From Aminobacter aminovorans (GTDB lineage Bacteria; Pseudomonadota; Alphaproteobacteria; Rhizobiales; Rhizobiaceae), in contig NZ_UFSM01000001.1 of NCBI RefSeq assembly GCF_900445235.1, forward strand, positions 3,053,501 through 3,117,500: 64,000 nt of DNA, given 5' to 3'. Under the pieces are notes generated by a model that had not been told where the DNA came from, searched no databases, and was given only the letters and a program-made list of their open reading frames with translations. The position numbers were made by a program, and so were the translations under genes. Position 1 is the first letter of the stretch, and each line of letters begins with the position of its first letter. Of this stretch, positions 38,598-48,501 are shown piece by piece.

Positions 38598-39173
38598 ATG
38601 GCAGGTAGCGTCAATAAGGTCATTCTGGTCGGCAATCTGGGCGCTGACCCCGAGATCCGCCGGCTCAACTCGGGCGAGCCGGTCGTCAACCTGAGGATCG
38701 CGACTTCGGAAAGCTGGCGCGACAAGAATTCGGGCGAGCGCAAGGAAAAGACCGAATGGCACCAGGTCGTCATCTTCAATGACAACCTCGCCAAGGTCGC
38801 CGAGCAGTACCTGAAGAAGGGCATGAAGGTTTACATCGAAGGCCAGCTCCAGACCCGCAAATGGGAGAAGGACGGCATCGAGCGCTACACCACCGAAATC
38901 GTGCTGCAGAAATTCCGCGGCGAACTGCAGATGCTCGACGCGCGCGGCCAGGGCGGTGACGCAGGCTATAGCGGCGGTGGCGGCCAGGTCGGTTATGGCG
39001 GCGGTCAGGGTGGTGGTTATGGCGGCGGCCGTTCTGATTTTGGCCAATCGAGCCCGACCGACAGCTATGGCGGCGGTAACCGCGGCGGCGGTGGCAATCG
39101 TGGCGGCCAGGGCGGCGGTGGCGGCATGGGCGGTGGCGGTTCGCGCGACCTCGACGACGAAATCCCGTTCTGA
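38598..39173 (+). CDS. ssb: Single-stranded DNA-binding protein
   Basis: 191 residues. The OB fold occupies about 1-110 ([43 protein letters not shown]). A long Gly-rich disordered linker follows, with repeats of GGGYGGG type. The acidic tip DLDDEIPF recruits repair and replication proteins. It coats ssDNA in replication, recombination and SOS repair. A LexA-type box precedes it. ssb and uvrA usually sit side by side in this group; here they are 8.3 kb apart. Confidence 0.97.
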   Translation: MAGSVNKVILVGNLGADPEIRRLNSGEPVVNLRIATSESWRDKNSGERKEKTEWHQVVIFNDNLAKVAEQYLKKGMKVYIEGQLQTRKWEKDGIERYTTEIVLQKFRGELQMLDARGQGGDAGYSGGGGQVGYGGGQGGGYGGGRSDFGQSSPTDSYGGGNRGGGGNRGGQGGGGGMGGGGSRDLDDEIPF

Positions 39174-39425
39174 GCGTAGCCAAGGCGGCGGGCGATCGAG
39201 GTCGTCTACCATCTGACGGGGCGGCGTTGGACCTGATGCGAGAGTTTTGTGCGTCGGGTCCATCTGCAAAGTTGCTGCGCCAAAGCCGTCTTAAGGCTAT
39301 GTGCAGTGTCGGTCGCGCCATATTGTACTCTCGCAGCATTGATGTCGCGCAGCAGTACAAGTCGGTCGCTGGATTTCGTGAATGACTGTTCTCGCGAATC
39401 TTCCTGCTTCGCGTTACTGGGGAGA

Positions 39426-40325
39426 ATGGGGTACGGGGTCTTCATTCACCGGTCGGATTCGATCTACGACGACAGTCCTGCCGAACGGTATCAGTTTCCG
39501 CCGCAATATTTCGGCCGGGTGCAGGCCTGTGTCGGCGATTGGATCGTCTATTACGAGCCACGTAAGGTAGCCGACACCAAGGGATACTTCGCTGTTGCCA
39601 AGGTGCAGCAGGTCATCCCGGATCCCGGCGCGAAGGGCATGTTTCTCGCGCTTGTCGAACCAGGCAGCTATCTCGATTTTGCCAATCCGGTTCCCTTCAG
39701 CGACGCTGACGGTGTGATCGAGCGCGGGCTCCTCAACGACGACGGGCGAATTTCTGGGCGCGCGCAGGCGGCGGTAAGGCCGCTTTCTCCAGCCGATTTC
39801 AGTCGCATCGTCACGCTGGGGCTGGATCAGGCAGAATCTACGCTTCCAAGGGTCGATCCGGTAGCGCCGGCCAGCGGCTTCTTCGAAGACCAGGCGCCCT
39901 TCGTGTTTGCGGAGAGCCGCGAGCGTACGCAGTTCCTGACATCCCGCATCGTGCGTGACCGCGTCTTCCGAAGGATCGTTCTGCGTGCCTATGACGAGCG
40001 CTGCGCGATCACCGGATTGAAGCTCATCAATGGTGGCGGAAGGGCGGAAGTTGCGGCGGCCCATATTCGCCCTGTCGAGGCCGACGGACCGGACGTCGTC
40101 AGCAACGGCATCGCGTTATCGGGAACAGCCCATTGGATGTTCGATCGTGGCCTTATCAGCCTGTCGGACGATCTCGAAATCCTGATTTCCCGCCAGGCAA
40201 ACGATCCCGATGGTACAAAGGGCATCGTCAATCGCAGCGGCCGAGCAATCGGCCCCCGGCGCCTGTCCGATCGTCCTCATCCACACTTCCTGCTCTGGCA
40301 TCGCGAGCATTGCTTCAAGCAATAG
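39426..40325 (+). CDS. HNH endonuclease domain protein
   Basis: 299 residues from the ATG at 39426, which gives the natural start MGYGVFIHRSDSIYDDSPAE. The N-terminal two thirds form an uncharacterised domain (HFQ-like barrel or substrate reader, including GRVQACVGDWIVYYEPRKVA). The C-terminal HNH_2 nuclease domain has CAITGLKLINGG, AAAHIRPVEADGPDVVSNGI and a downstream HWMFDRGLI, giving the H-N-H pattern. Such proteins are found as restriction-like nucleases, but no methyltransferase partner is adjacent. The 252-bp gap before it shows nothing. A GGGGAG lies only 1 base from the ATG, so the exact start is uncertain. Confidence 0.78.
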   Translation: MGYGVFIHRSDSIYDDSPAERYQFPPQYFGRVQACVGDWIVYYEPRKVADTKGYFAVAKVQQVIPDPGAKGMFLALVEPGSYLDFANPVPFSDADGVIERGLLNDDGRISGRAQAAVRPLSPADFSRIVTLGLDQAESTLPRVDPVAPASGFFEDQAPFVFAESRERTQFLTSRIVRDRVFRRIVLRAYDERCAITGLKLINGGGRAEVAAAHIRPVEADGPDVVSNGIALSGTAHWMFDRGLISLSDDLEILISRQANDPDGTKGIVNRSGRAIGPRRLSDRPHPHFLLWHREHCFKQ

Positions 40326-40361
40326 GTCGGGCGTGCTGATCAAAACTAGTGATGGACGAGG

Positions 40362-40967
40362 TTACAGCCTTTCCGCCCATCGATGTCCCTGATGGCATAG
40401 GTCGAGGCAGTTCTTCAGCCAGCTGCGTTCCGACTGCTGCAGCTTCGGCAGGGCATTGACGAAATCTACTTCGTCCTTGGGGCGCCCGTATTTGGCCTTG
40501 AACAGCAGGACGGCTGCCGGCTTGAGGTAGGGGATGCCGGCCGGCGTCGTGGCGACAATGTCAGTGCGCGGCACTGCTACGGCCGGGTTCCGCTTGTAAA
40601 CCCACAGATCCGGCGAACCTTCCTCGATCATCATGTCGACGCGCCAGCAGTGCCGCACGACGTCCAGGCACCAGATCTGGGAGATTTCGGCAGACGGGGC
40701 GCTTTGCGCGGGCAGGTGCTTGACGATGCCATCTCCGGCAGTGTGGCATTCCATGCCGGCGAGTGCGCGGCGGAAGACGGGCACGTCGCTGCGCAGGACC
40801 GTGAATTAGAGGTCTTCGTGCTCGCGTGTCTGATGGCCGTGCCAGAGGTCGAGCGCCCAGCCGCCGACGACGCACCAGGGCAGGGAGACGCCGGTCAGGT
40901 GGCGCGCCAACTCGGTTGGATGCCAGGCGCACCATGCGTCATGGTCCGGCGTATCGGGCTGATTCAT
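40362..40967 (-). pseudogene. Aminoglycoside 2''-nucleotidyltransferase-like gene with in-frame TAA
   Basis: Reading from ATG 40967, the frame opens MNQPDTPDHDAWCAW and has the nucleotidyltransferase signature VVGGWALDLWHGH followed by TREHEDL. It then meets TAA at 40808-40806 exactly where relatives have a Glu (DLEF); after it the same frame continues FTVLRSDVPVFRRALAG to a natural stop at 40362. One GAA-to-TAA change explains it. The intact protein would be about 201 residues, similar to AadB/LinB-like enzymes. It is dead unless the stop is read through. Confidence 0.75.
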
Positions 40968-41132
40968 GCCAGGGGCTGTTCTTTTGCGCTGCTTTAGCCG
41001 TATCGAGGCCCGGATCAAGGCTGCTTCGTTCGACGAACGGCCTGACTTCCGGCCCCGCAGCCGGCTGCGCAGCTGACGAATGCCGGTGGCCTGGATCGAC
41101 GGGGGCAGAGCGGTCTTGTGGCCTGTCGCGCC

Positions 41133-41762
41133 CTAGCTCGCCATCAGCGCCTTGATACCATCGGCAACGAATTGCACAGCGAGGGCTGCCAGGATCACAC
41201 CGAGGAGGCGAGTCAGGATCGAGCGGCCGGTCTGGCCGAGGAACTGGTCGATGCGTTCGGCGAGAACGAACACCAGATAGGTGGCGGCGAGGCAGGCGAG
41301 GATGATCAGGACCAGTGCCAACTGGCCGGCCCAACCCTGAAACGAGCCGGAGAGCAGCACCGTCGCCGAGATCGCGCCGGGACCGGCGATCAGCGGAATA
41401 GCGAGCGGGAAGGCGGCGATGTTGTGGATGTGGTCGCGGGTGATCGCGACATCCGAAATCTTCTCCTTGCGGTCCTGGCGCTTCTCGAAAACCATCTCGA
41501 AGGCGATGAAGAACAGCAGGAAGCCACCGGCGACGCGGAAGGCGGGCAAGGTGATGCCGAACACGGTGAGGATGGCGGCGCCGGCAACGGCAAAGACCGC
41601 CAGCACGACAAAGGCGATGACACTCGCACGTACCGAAACCTGCAGGCGCTGCTCGCGATTCATGCCGCGTGTCACCGCGAGGAACAGCGGCGCCAGGCCG
41701 GGCGGGTCGATAGTCACGAGGATGGTGACGAAGGCATTGAAAACAGTGTCGAAAAGCGGCAT
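41133..41762 (-). CDS. marC: MarC family inner-membrane protein
   Basis: 209 residues with six hydrophobic helices. Conserved motifs are LVTIDPPGLAPLFLAVTRGM in the N-terminal half and PLAIPLIAGPGAISATVLL in the centre, the typical PGxI family repeats. The transport role is undefined despite the historical link to multiple antibiotic resistance. It diverges from gyrA; the 294 bp between them contain no further gene, only AT-rich promoter-like sequence near 42015. Confidence 0.87.
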   Translation of the reverse strand: MPLFDTVFNAFVTILVTIDPPGLAPLFLAVTRGMNREQRLQVSVRASVIAFVVLAVFAVAGAAILTVFGITLPAFRVAGGFLLFFIAFEMVFEKRQDRKEKISDVAITRDHIHNIAAFPLAIPLIAGPGAISATVLLSGSFQGWAGQLALVLIILACLAATYLVFVLAERIDQFLGQTGRSILTRLLGVILAALAVQFVADGIKALMAS

Positions 41763-42056
41763 CAGGCATCTCCCCGGCGCGTGCAGGCTAACCCGGCGAC
41801 CGTTGCCGCGCCAGTGGCAAATTCGGCCGTACGGAAGTCATTTTGCCCTTGCCGGCAGATTCTGCTGCGGCATCCGGCCGTTGCCGGCGCAATGGCGGTG
41901 GGGACAGACAGGGACATCTCGACGCAATGTTGGAAGCGCAAGCTATCCTTTTGAAATCGCGTCCCAAATCAGCATTGGAAAAGCGCCGCCGGAATTGGTC
42001 ATTCAACGACCGTTCCTATATATAAGGTAAATGATTCCCAACATGCGTGATCCGAG

Positions 42057-44846
42057 TTGACCGACCAGAAATCACCGCGTGGACCTGACGGTCCCTCCGG
42101 CATCGAGCCGATTTCCATCATCGAGGAGATGCAGCGCTCCTACCTCGATTACGCGATGAGCGTGATCGTGAGCCGCGCGCTGCCCGACGTGCGCGACGGC
42201 ATGAAGCCGGTGCACCGCCGCATTCTCTTCGCCTCGCATGAGAGCGGCTACCACTGGAACCGCAAATATGTGAAGTCGGCGCGTCCGGTCGCCGACGTGA
42301 TGGGTAAATATCACCCGCACGGCGATGCGTCGATCTATGACGCCTTGGTGCGCATGGCGCAGGACTGGTCGATGAGCGTGCCGCTGATCGACGGGCAGGG
42401 CAATTTCGGCTCGATCGACGGCGATCCGCCCGCTGCGATGCGCTACACCGAAGCGCGCCTGACCAAGGTTGCGCATGAACTGCTCGAGGACATCGACAAG
42501 GACACCGTCGACTTCCAGGATACCTACGACGCGTCGGGCCAGGAGCCGCGCGTGCTGCCGGCGCGTTTCCCGGCGCTGCTGGTCAATGGTGCCGGCGGCA
42601 TCGCCGTCGGCATGGCGACCAACATTCCGCCGCACAATCTGGTCGAAGTCTGCAATGGCGCCATCGCCGTCATGGAAAATCCCGGTATCGACCTGCCCGA
42701 CCTGATGGAAATCATTCCAGGCCCAGATTTTCCCACCGGCGGCCTGATCCTCGGGCGCTCGGGCATCTACAACGCCTATTCGACCGGCCGCGGCTCGGTC
42801 ATGATGCGCGGCAGGGTCAATATCGAGCAAAGCCGCGGCGACCGCGAGGCGATCATCATCACCGAAGTTCCCTTCCAGGTGAACAAGGCGACGATGATCG
42901 AGAAGATGGCCGAACTGGTGCGCGACAAGCGCATCGAGGGCATCTCCGACATCCGCGACGAGTCTGATCGCCAGGGCTACCGCGTCGTCATCGAGCTCAA
43001 GCGCGATGCCAACGCCGAGGTGATCCTCAACCAGCTCTATCGCTTTACGCCGCTGCAGACCTCGTTCGGCGCCAACATGGTGGCGCTCAATGGCGGCAAG
43101 CCGGAAGTGCTGACGCTGCTCGACATGCTGAAGGCATTCGTCGCCTTCCGTGAAGAGGTGATCAGCCGCCGTACCAAGTACCTGCTCAAGAAGGTGCGCG
43201 ACCGCGCCCACATCTTGGTCGGCCTGGCGATTGCGGTTGCCAATATCGACGAGGTCATCAAGCTGATCCGTACCGCGCCCGATCCGCAGACGGCGCGCGA
43301 CCAGTTGATGACGCGGCGCTGGCCGGCATCCGACGTCGAGTCGCTGATCCGCCTGATCGACGATCCGCGCCACCGCATCAACGATGACGGCACCTACAAC
43401 CTGTCGGAAGAACAGGCGCGCGCCATTCTCGAGCTGCGCCTGCAGCGCTTGACGGCACTGGGTCGCGATGAAATCGCCGACGAACTCAACAAGATCGGCA
43501 CGGAGATCACCGACTATCTCGACATCTTGTCGTCGCGGGCCCGCATCCAGCAGATCGTCAAGGACGAACTGGTTGCCGTGCGAGACGAATTCGGGGTGCC
43601 GCGCCGGACCGAGATCACCGACGGTGGCGCCGACATGGAAGACGAGGACCTGATCCCGCGCGAGGATATGGTCGTCACCGTCAGCCACTCCGGCTACATC
43701 AAGCGCGTCCCACTGTCGCTCTACCGGGCACAGCGCCGCGGCGGCAAGGGCCGCTCGGGTATGTCGACGAAGGACGAGGATTTCGTCACCCGGCTGTTCG
43801 TGGTCAACACGCACACGCCGGTGCTGTTCTTCTCGTCGCGCGGCATCGTCTACAAGGAAAAGGTCTGGCGCCTGCCGATCGGCAATCCACAGTCGCGCGG
43901 CAAGGCGCTGATCAACCTGTTGCCGCTGCAACAGGGCGAGCGCATCACCACGATCATGCCGCTGCCCGAGGACGAGGCAAGCTGGGCCGAACTCGATGTG
44001 ATGTTCGCCACCACGCGCGGCACCGTGCGCCGCAACAAGCTGAGCGACTTTGTCGACGTCAAGCGCAATGGCAAGATCGCCATGAAGCTGGAGGAAGAAG
44101 GCGACGAGATTCTCGGCGTCGAGACCTGCACCGACAATGACGACGTGCTTTTGACCGCCGATTCCGGCCAGTGCATACGCTTCCGCGTCGACGACGTGCG
44201 CGTGTTCCAGAGCCGCAACTCCGTCGGCGTGCGCGGCATCAGCATGGCCGAAGGCGACCGCGTCATCTCGATGGCGGTCATCGAGCATGTCGAGGCAAGC
44301 CCGGCGGAACGTGCGGCCTATCTCAAGCGCTCCGTCGCCGAACGGCGGTTGGCTGCGGGCATCGCTGCCGGCGACGACGAGGATATCGCGCTGACCAATG
44401 AGGACGTCGGCGAGGAAACCGACATCACCGAGGAGCGTTACCAGTTCCTGGGCGAGCACGAGCAGTTCGTGCTCACGGTCACCGAATATGGCTATGGCAA
44501 GCGTTCTTCGTCTTATGATTTCCGCCTGACAAACCGTGGCGGCAAGGGCATCCGGGCCACCGATGTGTCCAAGGTGGCGGAAATCGGCAAGCTGGTGGCG
44601 ACGTTCCCGGTCGGCAATGACGACCAGATCATGCTCGTCTCCGACGGCGGCCAGGTCATCCGTGTGCCAGTCGACGGCATCCGCACGGCAAGCCGCGCCA
44701 CCAAGGGCGTCACCATCTTCAATACCGCCGATGGCGAGAAGGTGGTGTCCGTGGAGCGGATTTCCGAGCCGCAGGGCGAGGATGAGACCGACGAGGCGTC
44801 AGGCGAGGACGCTGCGGCCGGAGAAGCTCCGGCAAGCGAGAGCTGA
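42057..44846 (+). CDS. gyrA: DNA gyrase subunit A
   Basis: The breakage-reunion subunit of gyrase, 929 residues. The winged-helix active site has Tyr130 in [10 protein letters not shown], and the C-terminal beta-pinwheel has the GyrA box in [10 protein letters not shown]. At the quinolone-resistance position, E. coli Ser83 is Ala91 ([15 protein letters not shown]), with Asp95 retained at the Asp87 position; alanine here is known in several alphaproteobacteria and lowers quinolone sensitivity. It starts with TTG at 42057, since an in-frame TGA lies just upstream at 42048. The acidic C-terminal tail is rich in E, D and A. Confidence 0.96.
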   Translation: MTDQKSPRGPDGPSGIEPISIIEEMQRSYLDYAMSVIVSRALPDVRDGMKPVHRRILFASHESGYHWNRKYVKSARPVADVMGKYHPHGDASIYDALVRMAQDWSMSVPLIDGQGNFGSIDGDPPAAMRYTEARLTKVAHELLEDIDKDTVDFQDTYDASGQEPRVLPARFPALLVNGAGGIAVGMATNIPPHNLVEVCNGAIAVMENPGIDLPDLMEIIPGPDFPTGGLILGRSGIYNAYSTGRGSVMMRGRVNIEQSRGDREAIIITEVPFQVNKATMIEKMAELVRDKRIEGISDIRDESDRQGYRVVIELKRDANAEVILNQLYRFTPLQTSFGANMVALNGGKPEVLTLLDMLKAFVAFREEVISRRTKYLLKKVRDRAHILVGLAIAVANIDEVIKLIRTAPDPQTARDQLMTRRWPASDVESLIRLIDDPRHRINDDGTYNLSEEQARAILELRLQRLTALGRDEIADELNKIGTEITDYLDILSSRARIQQIVKDELVAVRDEFGVPRRTEITDGGADMEDEDLIPREDMVVTVSHSGYIKRVPLSLYRAQRRGGKGRSGMSTKDEDFVTRLFVVNTHTPVLFFSSRGIVYKEKVWRLPIGNPQSRGKALINLLPLQQGERITTIMPLPEDEASWAELDVMFATTRGTVRRNKLSDFVDVKRNGKIAMKLEEEGDEILGVETCTDNDDVLLTADSGQCIRFRVDDVRVFQSRNSVGVRGISMAEGDRVISMAVIEHVEASPAERAAYLKRSVAERRLAAGIAAGDDEDIALTNEDVGEETDITEERYQFLGEHEQFVLTVTEYGYGKRSSSYDFRLTNRGGKGIRATDVSKVAEIGKLVATFPVGNDDQIMLVSDGGQVIRVPVDGIRTASRATKGVTIFNTADGEKVVSVERISEPQGEDETDEASGEDAAAGEAPASES

Positions 44847-44910
44847 CAAAACGTCCTGACGCCGAACGGCTTTGCTGTTCAGGCGTTAGGTGCGGGTCAT
44901 AAAAAAAGAG

Positions 44911-44938
44911 AAAGAAGCGGCGCCGTGGCGCCGCTTTT
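44911..44938. terminator. Terminator between gyrA and a small minus-strand gene
   Basis: AGCGGCGCC and GGCGCCGCT form a 9-bp stem with a 2-base loop, followed by TTTT and preceded by an A-rich segment, so it can stop transcription in both directions. Confidence 0.85.
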
Positions 44939-44959
44939 GCCTGGAGGGGCAGAAACTGT

Positions 44960-45112
44960 TCAGCGCGGGGCGCGCGGATTGCGCCAGCCCGGAAGCTGCA
45001 CGCGGGCGGTCTGCACCTTGGTGCGGACGCGGTGAGCCTCTTGGTGGAGGCTGAAGGCGGTGGCGACAAGCATGGCCAGAGTCATGGCCGCGGCGAGCAT
45101 GTAGATCATCAT
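44960..45112 (-). CDS. Small membrane protein, 50 residues
   Basis: From the ATG at 45112, preceded by AGGAGAACAGCGCC, the frame encodes MMIYMLAAAMTLAMLVATAF, a single hydrophobic helix, then a basic tail with HRVRTKVQTARVQLPGWR. It could be a small inner-membrane protein. The start is supported by a ribosome binding site and the helix begins at once. An in-frame ATG at 45109 is equivalent. No family recognised. Confidence 0.55.
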   Translation of the reverse strand: MMIYMLAAAMTLAMLVATAFSLHQEAHRVRTKVQTARVQLPGWRNPRAPR

Positions 45113-45318
45113 GGCGCTGTTCTCCTGCTGGAAACAACGGACGAGACGCTGTTTGGTTTCACGCACTATAATGACGTTCTATTCACATCCGCTTGAACTG
45201 ATCATGAGATTGCCGTTCATCTCGCATTCATCTCGTAAACCAATTTCCGGTCGGACACGGGGCAGGTTGGCGGCAATGCGCGCTTCCACCTTTGGCGCCG
45301 ATGTTCTAGAAGCAGCCC

Positions 45319-45819
45319 ATGACTGATCGCATTGCCATCTATGCCGGGTCGTTCGACCCGCTCACAAACGGCCATCTCGACGTGCTCAAGGCGTCGCTGG
45401 CCGTTGCCGACGTCGTCTATGCCGCAATTGGCATTCATCCCGGTAAGAAGCCGCTGTTTTCCTTCGAAGAGCGTGTGGCGCTGATCGAGGAAGCGACGAA
45501 GGCGGAATTCGGCGCGGATGGCGGACGCATCAAGGTGGTGGCCTTTGACGGGCTGGTGATCGACGCGGCGCGCAAGGAAGGCGCTTCGATCATGATCCGC
45601 GGCCTGCGCGACGGCACCGACCTCGACTATGAGATGCAGATGGCCGGCATGAACGAAACCATGGCACCGGAACTGCAGACCGTTTTCCTGCCGGCGAGTC
45701 CCTCGGTTCGCACCATTACCGCCACACTTGTCCGCCAGATAGCCTCGATGGGCGGCGACATCCGTCCGTTCGTGCCGGCGGCGGTTGCCGGCGCGCTCAA
45801 CGCCAAATTCGCGAAATAA
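45319..45819 (+). CDS. coaD: Phosphopantetheine adenylyltransferase
   Basis: Penultimate step of coenzyme A synthesis: 4'-phosphopantetheine plus ATP gives dephospho-CoA. 166 residues, the usual length. It has the nucleotidyltransferase signature [15 protein letters not shown], the segment [22 protein letters not shown] and the C-terminal [18 protein letters not shown]. The gap to ppiA is 19 bp, and the order gyrA-coaD-ppi-queA-tgt is conserved in rhizobia. Confidence 0.96.
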   Translation: MTDRIAIYAGSFDPLTNGHLDVLKASLAVADVVYAAIGIHPGKKPLFSFEERVALIEEATKAEFGADGGRIKVVAFDGLVIDAARKEGASIMIRGLRDGTDLDYEMQMAGMNETMAPELQTVFLPASPSVRTITATLVRQIASMGGDIRPFVPAAVAGALNAKFAK

Positions 45820-45838
45820 TTCTCCGGAGTATCGAAAC

Positions 45839-46426
45839 ATGCAGCTCAGGAAGCTTGCCTCGTCCGTCGTCGTCCTTGCCGGCCTTTTGGCCGGATCGGC
45901 CGCAGCCATCGCCGCCGAACCCGAGAACACGATGATCATCACGCTGAAGGGCGGCGACGTGACGGTGGCGCTGCGCCCCGACCTCGCGCCCAAGCACGTC
46001 GCCCAGATCAAGACGCTGGTGCGCGAAGGCGCCTATGACAACGTCGCCTTCCACCGTGTCATCGGCGGCTTTATGGCTCAGACCGGCGACGTCGAGTTCG
46101 GCGACATGAAGGACGGCTACGATGCCAACCGTGCCGGCATGGGCGGCTCGAAGCTGCCCGACATCCAGGCGGAGTTCTCCAACGAGAATTTCAAGCGCGG
46201 CGTCGTCGGTATGGCGCGCTCGCAGGACCCGAATTCGGCGAATTCGCAGTTCTTCATCATGTTCGACACCGCGTCCTCGCTCGACGGCCAGTACACCGTC
46301 GTTGGCGATGTCGAGAGCGGCATGGAACTGGTCGATGCCATCAAGAAGGGTGACGCGGCCAATAACGGGTCGGTCAGCGACCCCGACCGCATGATCAAGG
46401 TCCGCATCGCCGCGGACGCCAAGTAA
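45839..46426 (+). CDS. ppiA: Periplasmic peptidyl-prolyl cis-trans isomerase (cyclophilin)
   Basis: 195 residues. The N-terminal signal (MQLRKLASSVVVLAGLLAG, cleavage expected after AAAIA) exports it. The cyclophilin domain has [14 protein letters not shown] and SQFFIMFDTASSLDGQYTVV, but the key Trp of eukaryotic forms is absent. It assists folding in the periplasm. The ATG at 45839 was chosen because it opens the signal peptide. It is followed 27 bp later by its cytoplasmic paralogue, a tandem duplicate. Confidence 0.93.
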   Translation: MQLRKLASSVVVLAGLLAGSAAAIAAEPENTMIITLKGGDVTVALRPDLAPKHVAQIKTLVREGAYDNVAFHRVIGGFMAQTGDVEFGDMKDGYDANRAGMGGSKLPDIQAEFSNENFKRGVVGMARSQDPNSANSQFFIMFDTASSLDGQYTVVGDVESGMELVDAIKKGDAANNGSVSDPDRMIKVRIAADAK

Positions 46427-46453
46427 ACGAAAACGAAGAGAAGGAATTTCATC

Positions 46454-46969
46454 ATGGCCGAGATCAAGGATCGCGAAAACGCGCTGATCATGGAAACGAC
46501 CAAGGGCAATGTGGTCATCGAGCTGTTCCCGGACCTGGCCCCCGGCCATGTCGGCCGCATCAAGGAACTGGCACGCGAAGGCGCCTATGACGGCGTGGTG
46601 TTCCACCGCGTCATTGAAGGTTTCATGGCCCAGACCGGCGACGTCAAGTTCGGCAAGTCGGGCGGCAAGGACTTCAACCCGGGCCGTGCCGGCATGGGCG
46701 GTTCGGACAAGCCGGACCTGAAGGCCGAATTCTCGAACATGAATCACGGCCGCGGCACCTGCTCGATGGCCCGTTCGCAGAACCCGAACTCGGCCAACTC
46801 GCAGTTCTTCATCTGCTTCGAGGACGCCGGCTTCCTAAACCGCCAGTACACCGTGTGGGGTCAGGTCATCGAAGGCATGGATAATGTCGACAAGATCAAG
46901 CGCGGCGAGCCGGTGCAGGATCCCGACAAGATCGTGTCACTGAAGGTTGCGGCCGACGTTGCGGAATAA
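46454..46969 (+). CDS. ppiB: Cytoplasmic peptidyl-prolyl cis-trans isomerase (cyclophilin)
   Basis: 171 residues, same fold as its upstream neighbour without a signal peptide. Motifs are [20 protein letters not shown] and [20 protein letters not shown], with [12 protein letters not shown] at the end of the core. A GAAGAGAAGG site precedes the ATG. Together the pair gives one exported and one cytoplasmic isomerase. Confidence 0.93.
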   Translation: MAEIKDRENALIMETTKGNVVIELFPDLAPGHVGRIKELAREGAYDGVVFHRVIEGFMAQTGDVKFGKSGGKDFNPGRAGMGGSDKPDLKAEFSNMNHGRGTCSMARSQNPNSANSQFFICFEDAGFLNRQYTVWGQVIEGMDNVDKIKRGEPVQDPDKIVSLKVAADVAE

Positions 46970-46975
46970 CTGACA

Positions 46976-47425
46976 ATGGCTGGCGCTCTCTGGTCGCTTC
47001 TCGGCGTTCTGGCGGGCGCCTTCATTGCCATTCAGGCTCCTATCAATGCGCAACTGGCGCGCGGGCTCGGTGTGCCCGTCGCGGCGGCTGCTATTTCGTT
47101 TCTGTCTGGCGCGATCGTGCTCGGCGTGATCACCTTTCTAGCCACCCGCACGCAAGGGCTGGTCATCGACTGGAAGGCGCCGGCGCCGTGGTTGTTCGTG
47201 GCCGGTGGCGTGCTGGGAGCGGTCTATGTCACCTCCACGGTGCTGCTGACCCCACGCATCGGTGCCGCCGCCTTGATGGCCTTCCTGGTGGCGGGTCAGC
47301 TTCTGGCCGGCATGCTTGTCGACAAGGCCGGCATTTTGGGTGTTGCCGTGCGCGAGATCTCCATGGGCCGTATCGTCGGCGCCTTGCTGCTGCTCGCCGG
47401 CGCGCTGATGATCCGTATCTACTGA
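46976..47425 (+). CDS. DMT/YdcZ (DUF606) membrane protein
   Basis: 149 residues with about five hydrophobic helices, of the small DUF606 branch of the drug/metabolite transporter superfamily. It contains [16 protein letters not shown] in the first loop and [20 protein letters not shown] in the fourth helix, both typical. Its ATG lies 7 bp after the ppiB stop, and its own stop overlaps the queA start. Function is unknown; members often work as pairs, but here only one copy is present. Confidence 0.8.
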   Translation: MAGALWSLLGVLAGAFIAIQAPINAQLARGLGVPVAAAAISFLSGAIVLGVITFLATRTQGLVIDWKAPAPWLFVAGGVLGAVYVTSTVLLTPRIGAAALMAFLVAGQLLAGMLVDKAGILGVAVREISMGRIVGALLLLAGALMIRIY

Positions 47426-48501
47426 TGCGTGTAGACCTTTTCGATTTCGACCTGCCGGAGGCGAACATTGCGCTGCGTCCGGCTCAGCCGCGCGACACGG
47501 CGCGGCTGCTGACCGTTCGCCCGGGCGCGGAATTGGCCGATCTGTCGGTGCGTGACCTGCCGACGCTGCTTGAGCCCGGCGATGTGCTGGTGCTCAACGA
47601 CACGCGTGTCATTCCGGCCCAGCTCAAGGGGGTTCGCGTCCGTGGCGAAGCGGTGGCCCATGTCGATGCGACGCTGCACATGCGCACCGCACCCGACCGC
47701 TGGCTTGCCTTCATGCGGCCGGGCAAGCGTGTTGCTGTTGGCGACCGCATCCAGTTCGGCCATGATGCCGAGGCCTGCATGCTTGGCCAGCTCGACGCCA
47801 CGGTGCTGGAGAAGGGCGAGGGTGGCGAGGCGCTTTTGGCATTCGACCTCGCCGGGCCGGCGCTGGACGAGGCGCTGCATGACGTCGGTCACATTCCGCT
47901 GCCGCCCTATATTGCCTCCAAGCGCGCCGATGACGAGCGCGACCGCAAGGACTACCAGACCGTCTATGCACGGGAGGAGGGGGCTGTCGCGGCGCCAACC
48001 GCAGGCCTGCATTTCACGCCGGAGCTGTTTGCGGCACTCGAGGCCAAAGGCGTCGAAAAGCAGTTCGTGACGCTGCATGTCGGGGCTGGCACCTTTTTGC
48101 CGGTCAAGGCCGATGACACCGCCGACCATAAGATGCATTCGGAGATCGGGCACGTTTCGGCAGAGACGGCAACCGTGCTGAATGCGGCGCGGGCGCGGGG
48201 CAACAAGGTGGTTGCGGTCGGCACCACGTCGCTGCGCCTGATGGAGAGTGCCGCGCGCCAAGACGGTACCTTGGCCGCCTGGTCAGGCCCGACCGACATC
48301 TTCATCACGCCCGGCTATCGCTTCAAATTCGTCGATGCGCTGATGACCAATTTCCATCTGCCGCGCTCGACGCTGTTCATGCTGGTGTCGGCCTTTGCCG
48401 GACTGGAGCGCATGCACGATGTCTATGCGCATGCCATTTCGAGTGGCTACCGCTTCTATTCCTACGGCGATTCAAGCCTGCTGTTCAGGGACGACCGATG
48501 A
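47425..48501 (+). CDS. queA: S-adenosylmethionine:tRNA ribosyltransferase-isomerase QueA
   Basis: Makes epoxyqueuosine in tRNA from preQ1 and SAM. 358 residues. Blocks are [19 protein letters not shown] at the start, PPYI, the [13 protein letters not shown] motif, [13 protein letters not shown] and the C-terminal [17 protein letters not shown]. The ATG at 47425 overlaps the previous stop (TGATG), and its own stop overlaps tgt, so both queuosine genes are co-translated. Confidence 0.95.
   Translation: MRVDLFDFDLPEANIALRPAQPRDTARLLTVRPGAELADLSVRDLPTLLEPGDVLVLNDTRVIPAQLKGVRVRGEAVAHVDATLHMRTAPDRWLAFMRPGKRVAVGDRIQFGHDAEACMLGQLDATVLEKGEGGEALLAFDLAGPALDEALHDVGHIPLPPYIASKRADDERDRKDYQTVYAREEGAVAAPTAGLHFTPELFAALEAKGVEKQFVTLHVGAGTFLPVKADDTADHKMHSEIGHVSAETATVLNAARARGNKVVAVGTTSLRLMESAARQDGTLAAWSGPTDIFITPGYRFKFVDALMTNFHLPRSTLFMLVSAFAGLERMHDVYAHAISSGYRFYSYGDSSLLFRDDR

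Noticed and set aside
42072..44459. A 795-codon open frame on the minus strand opposite gyrA
   Set aside because: It is the antisense shadow of a high-GC gene with conserved GyrA motifs on the plus strand; its translation has no domain and is rich in low-complexity D, A, R, H and V.
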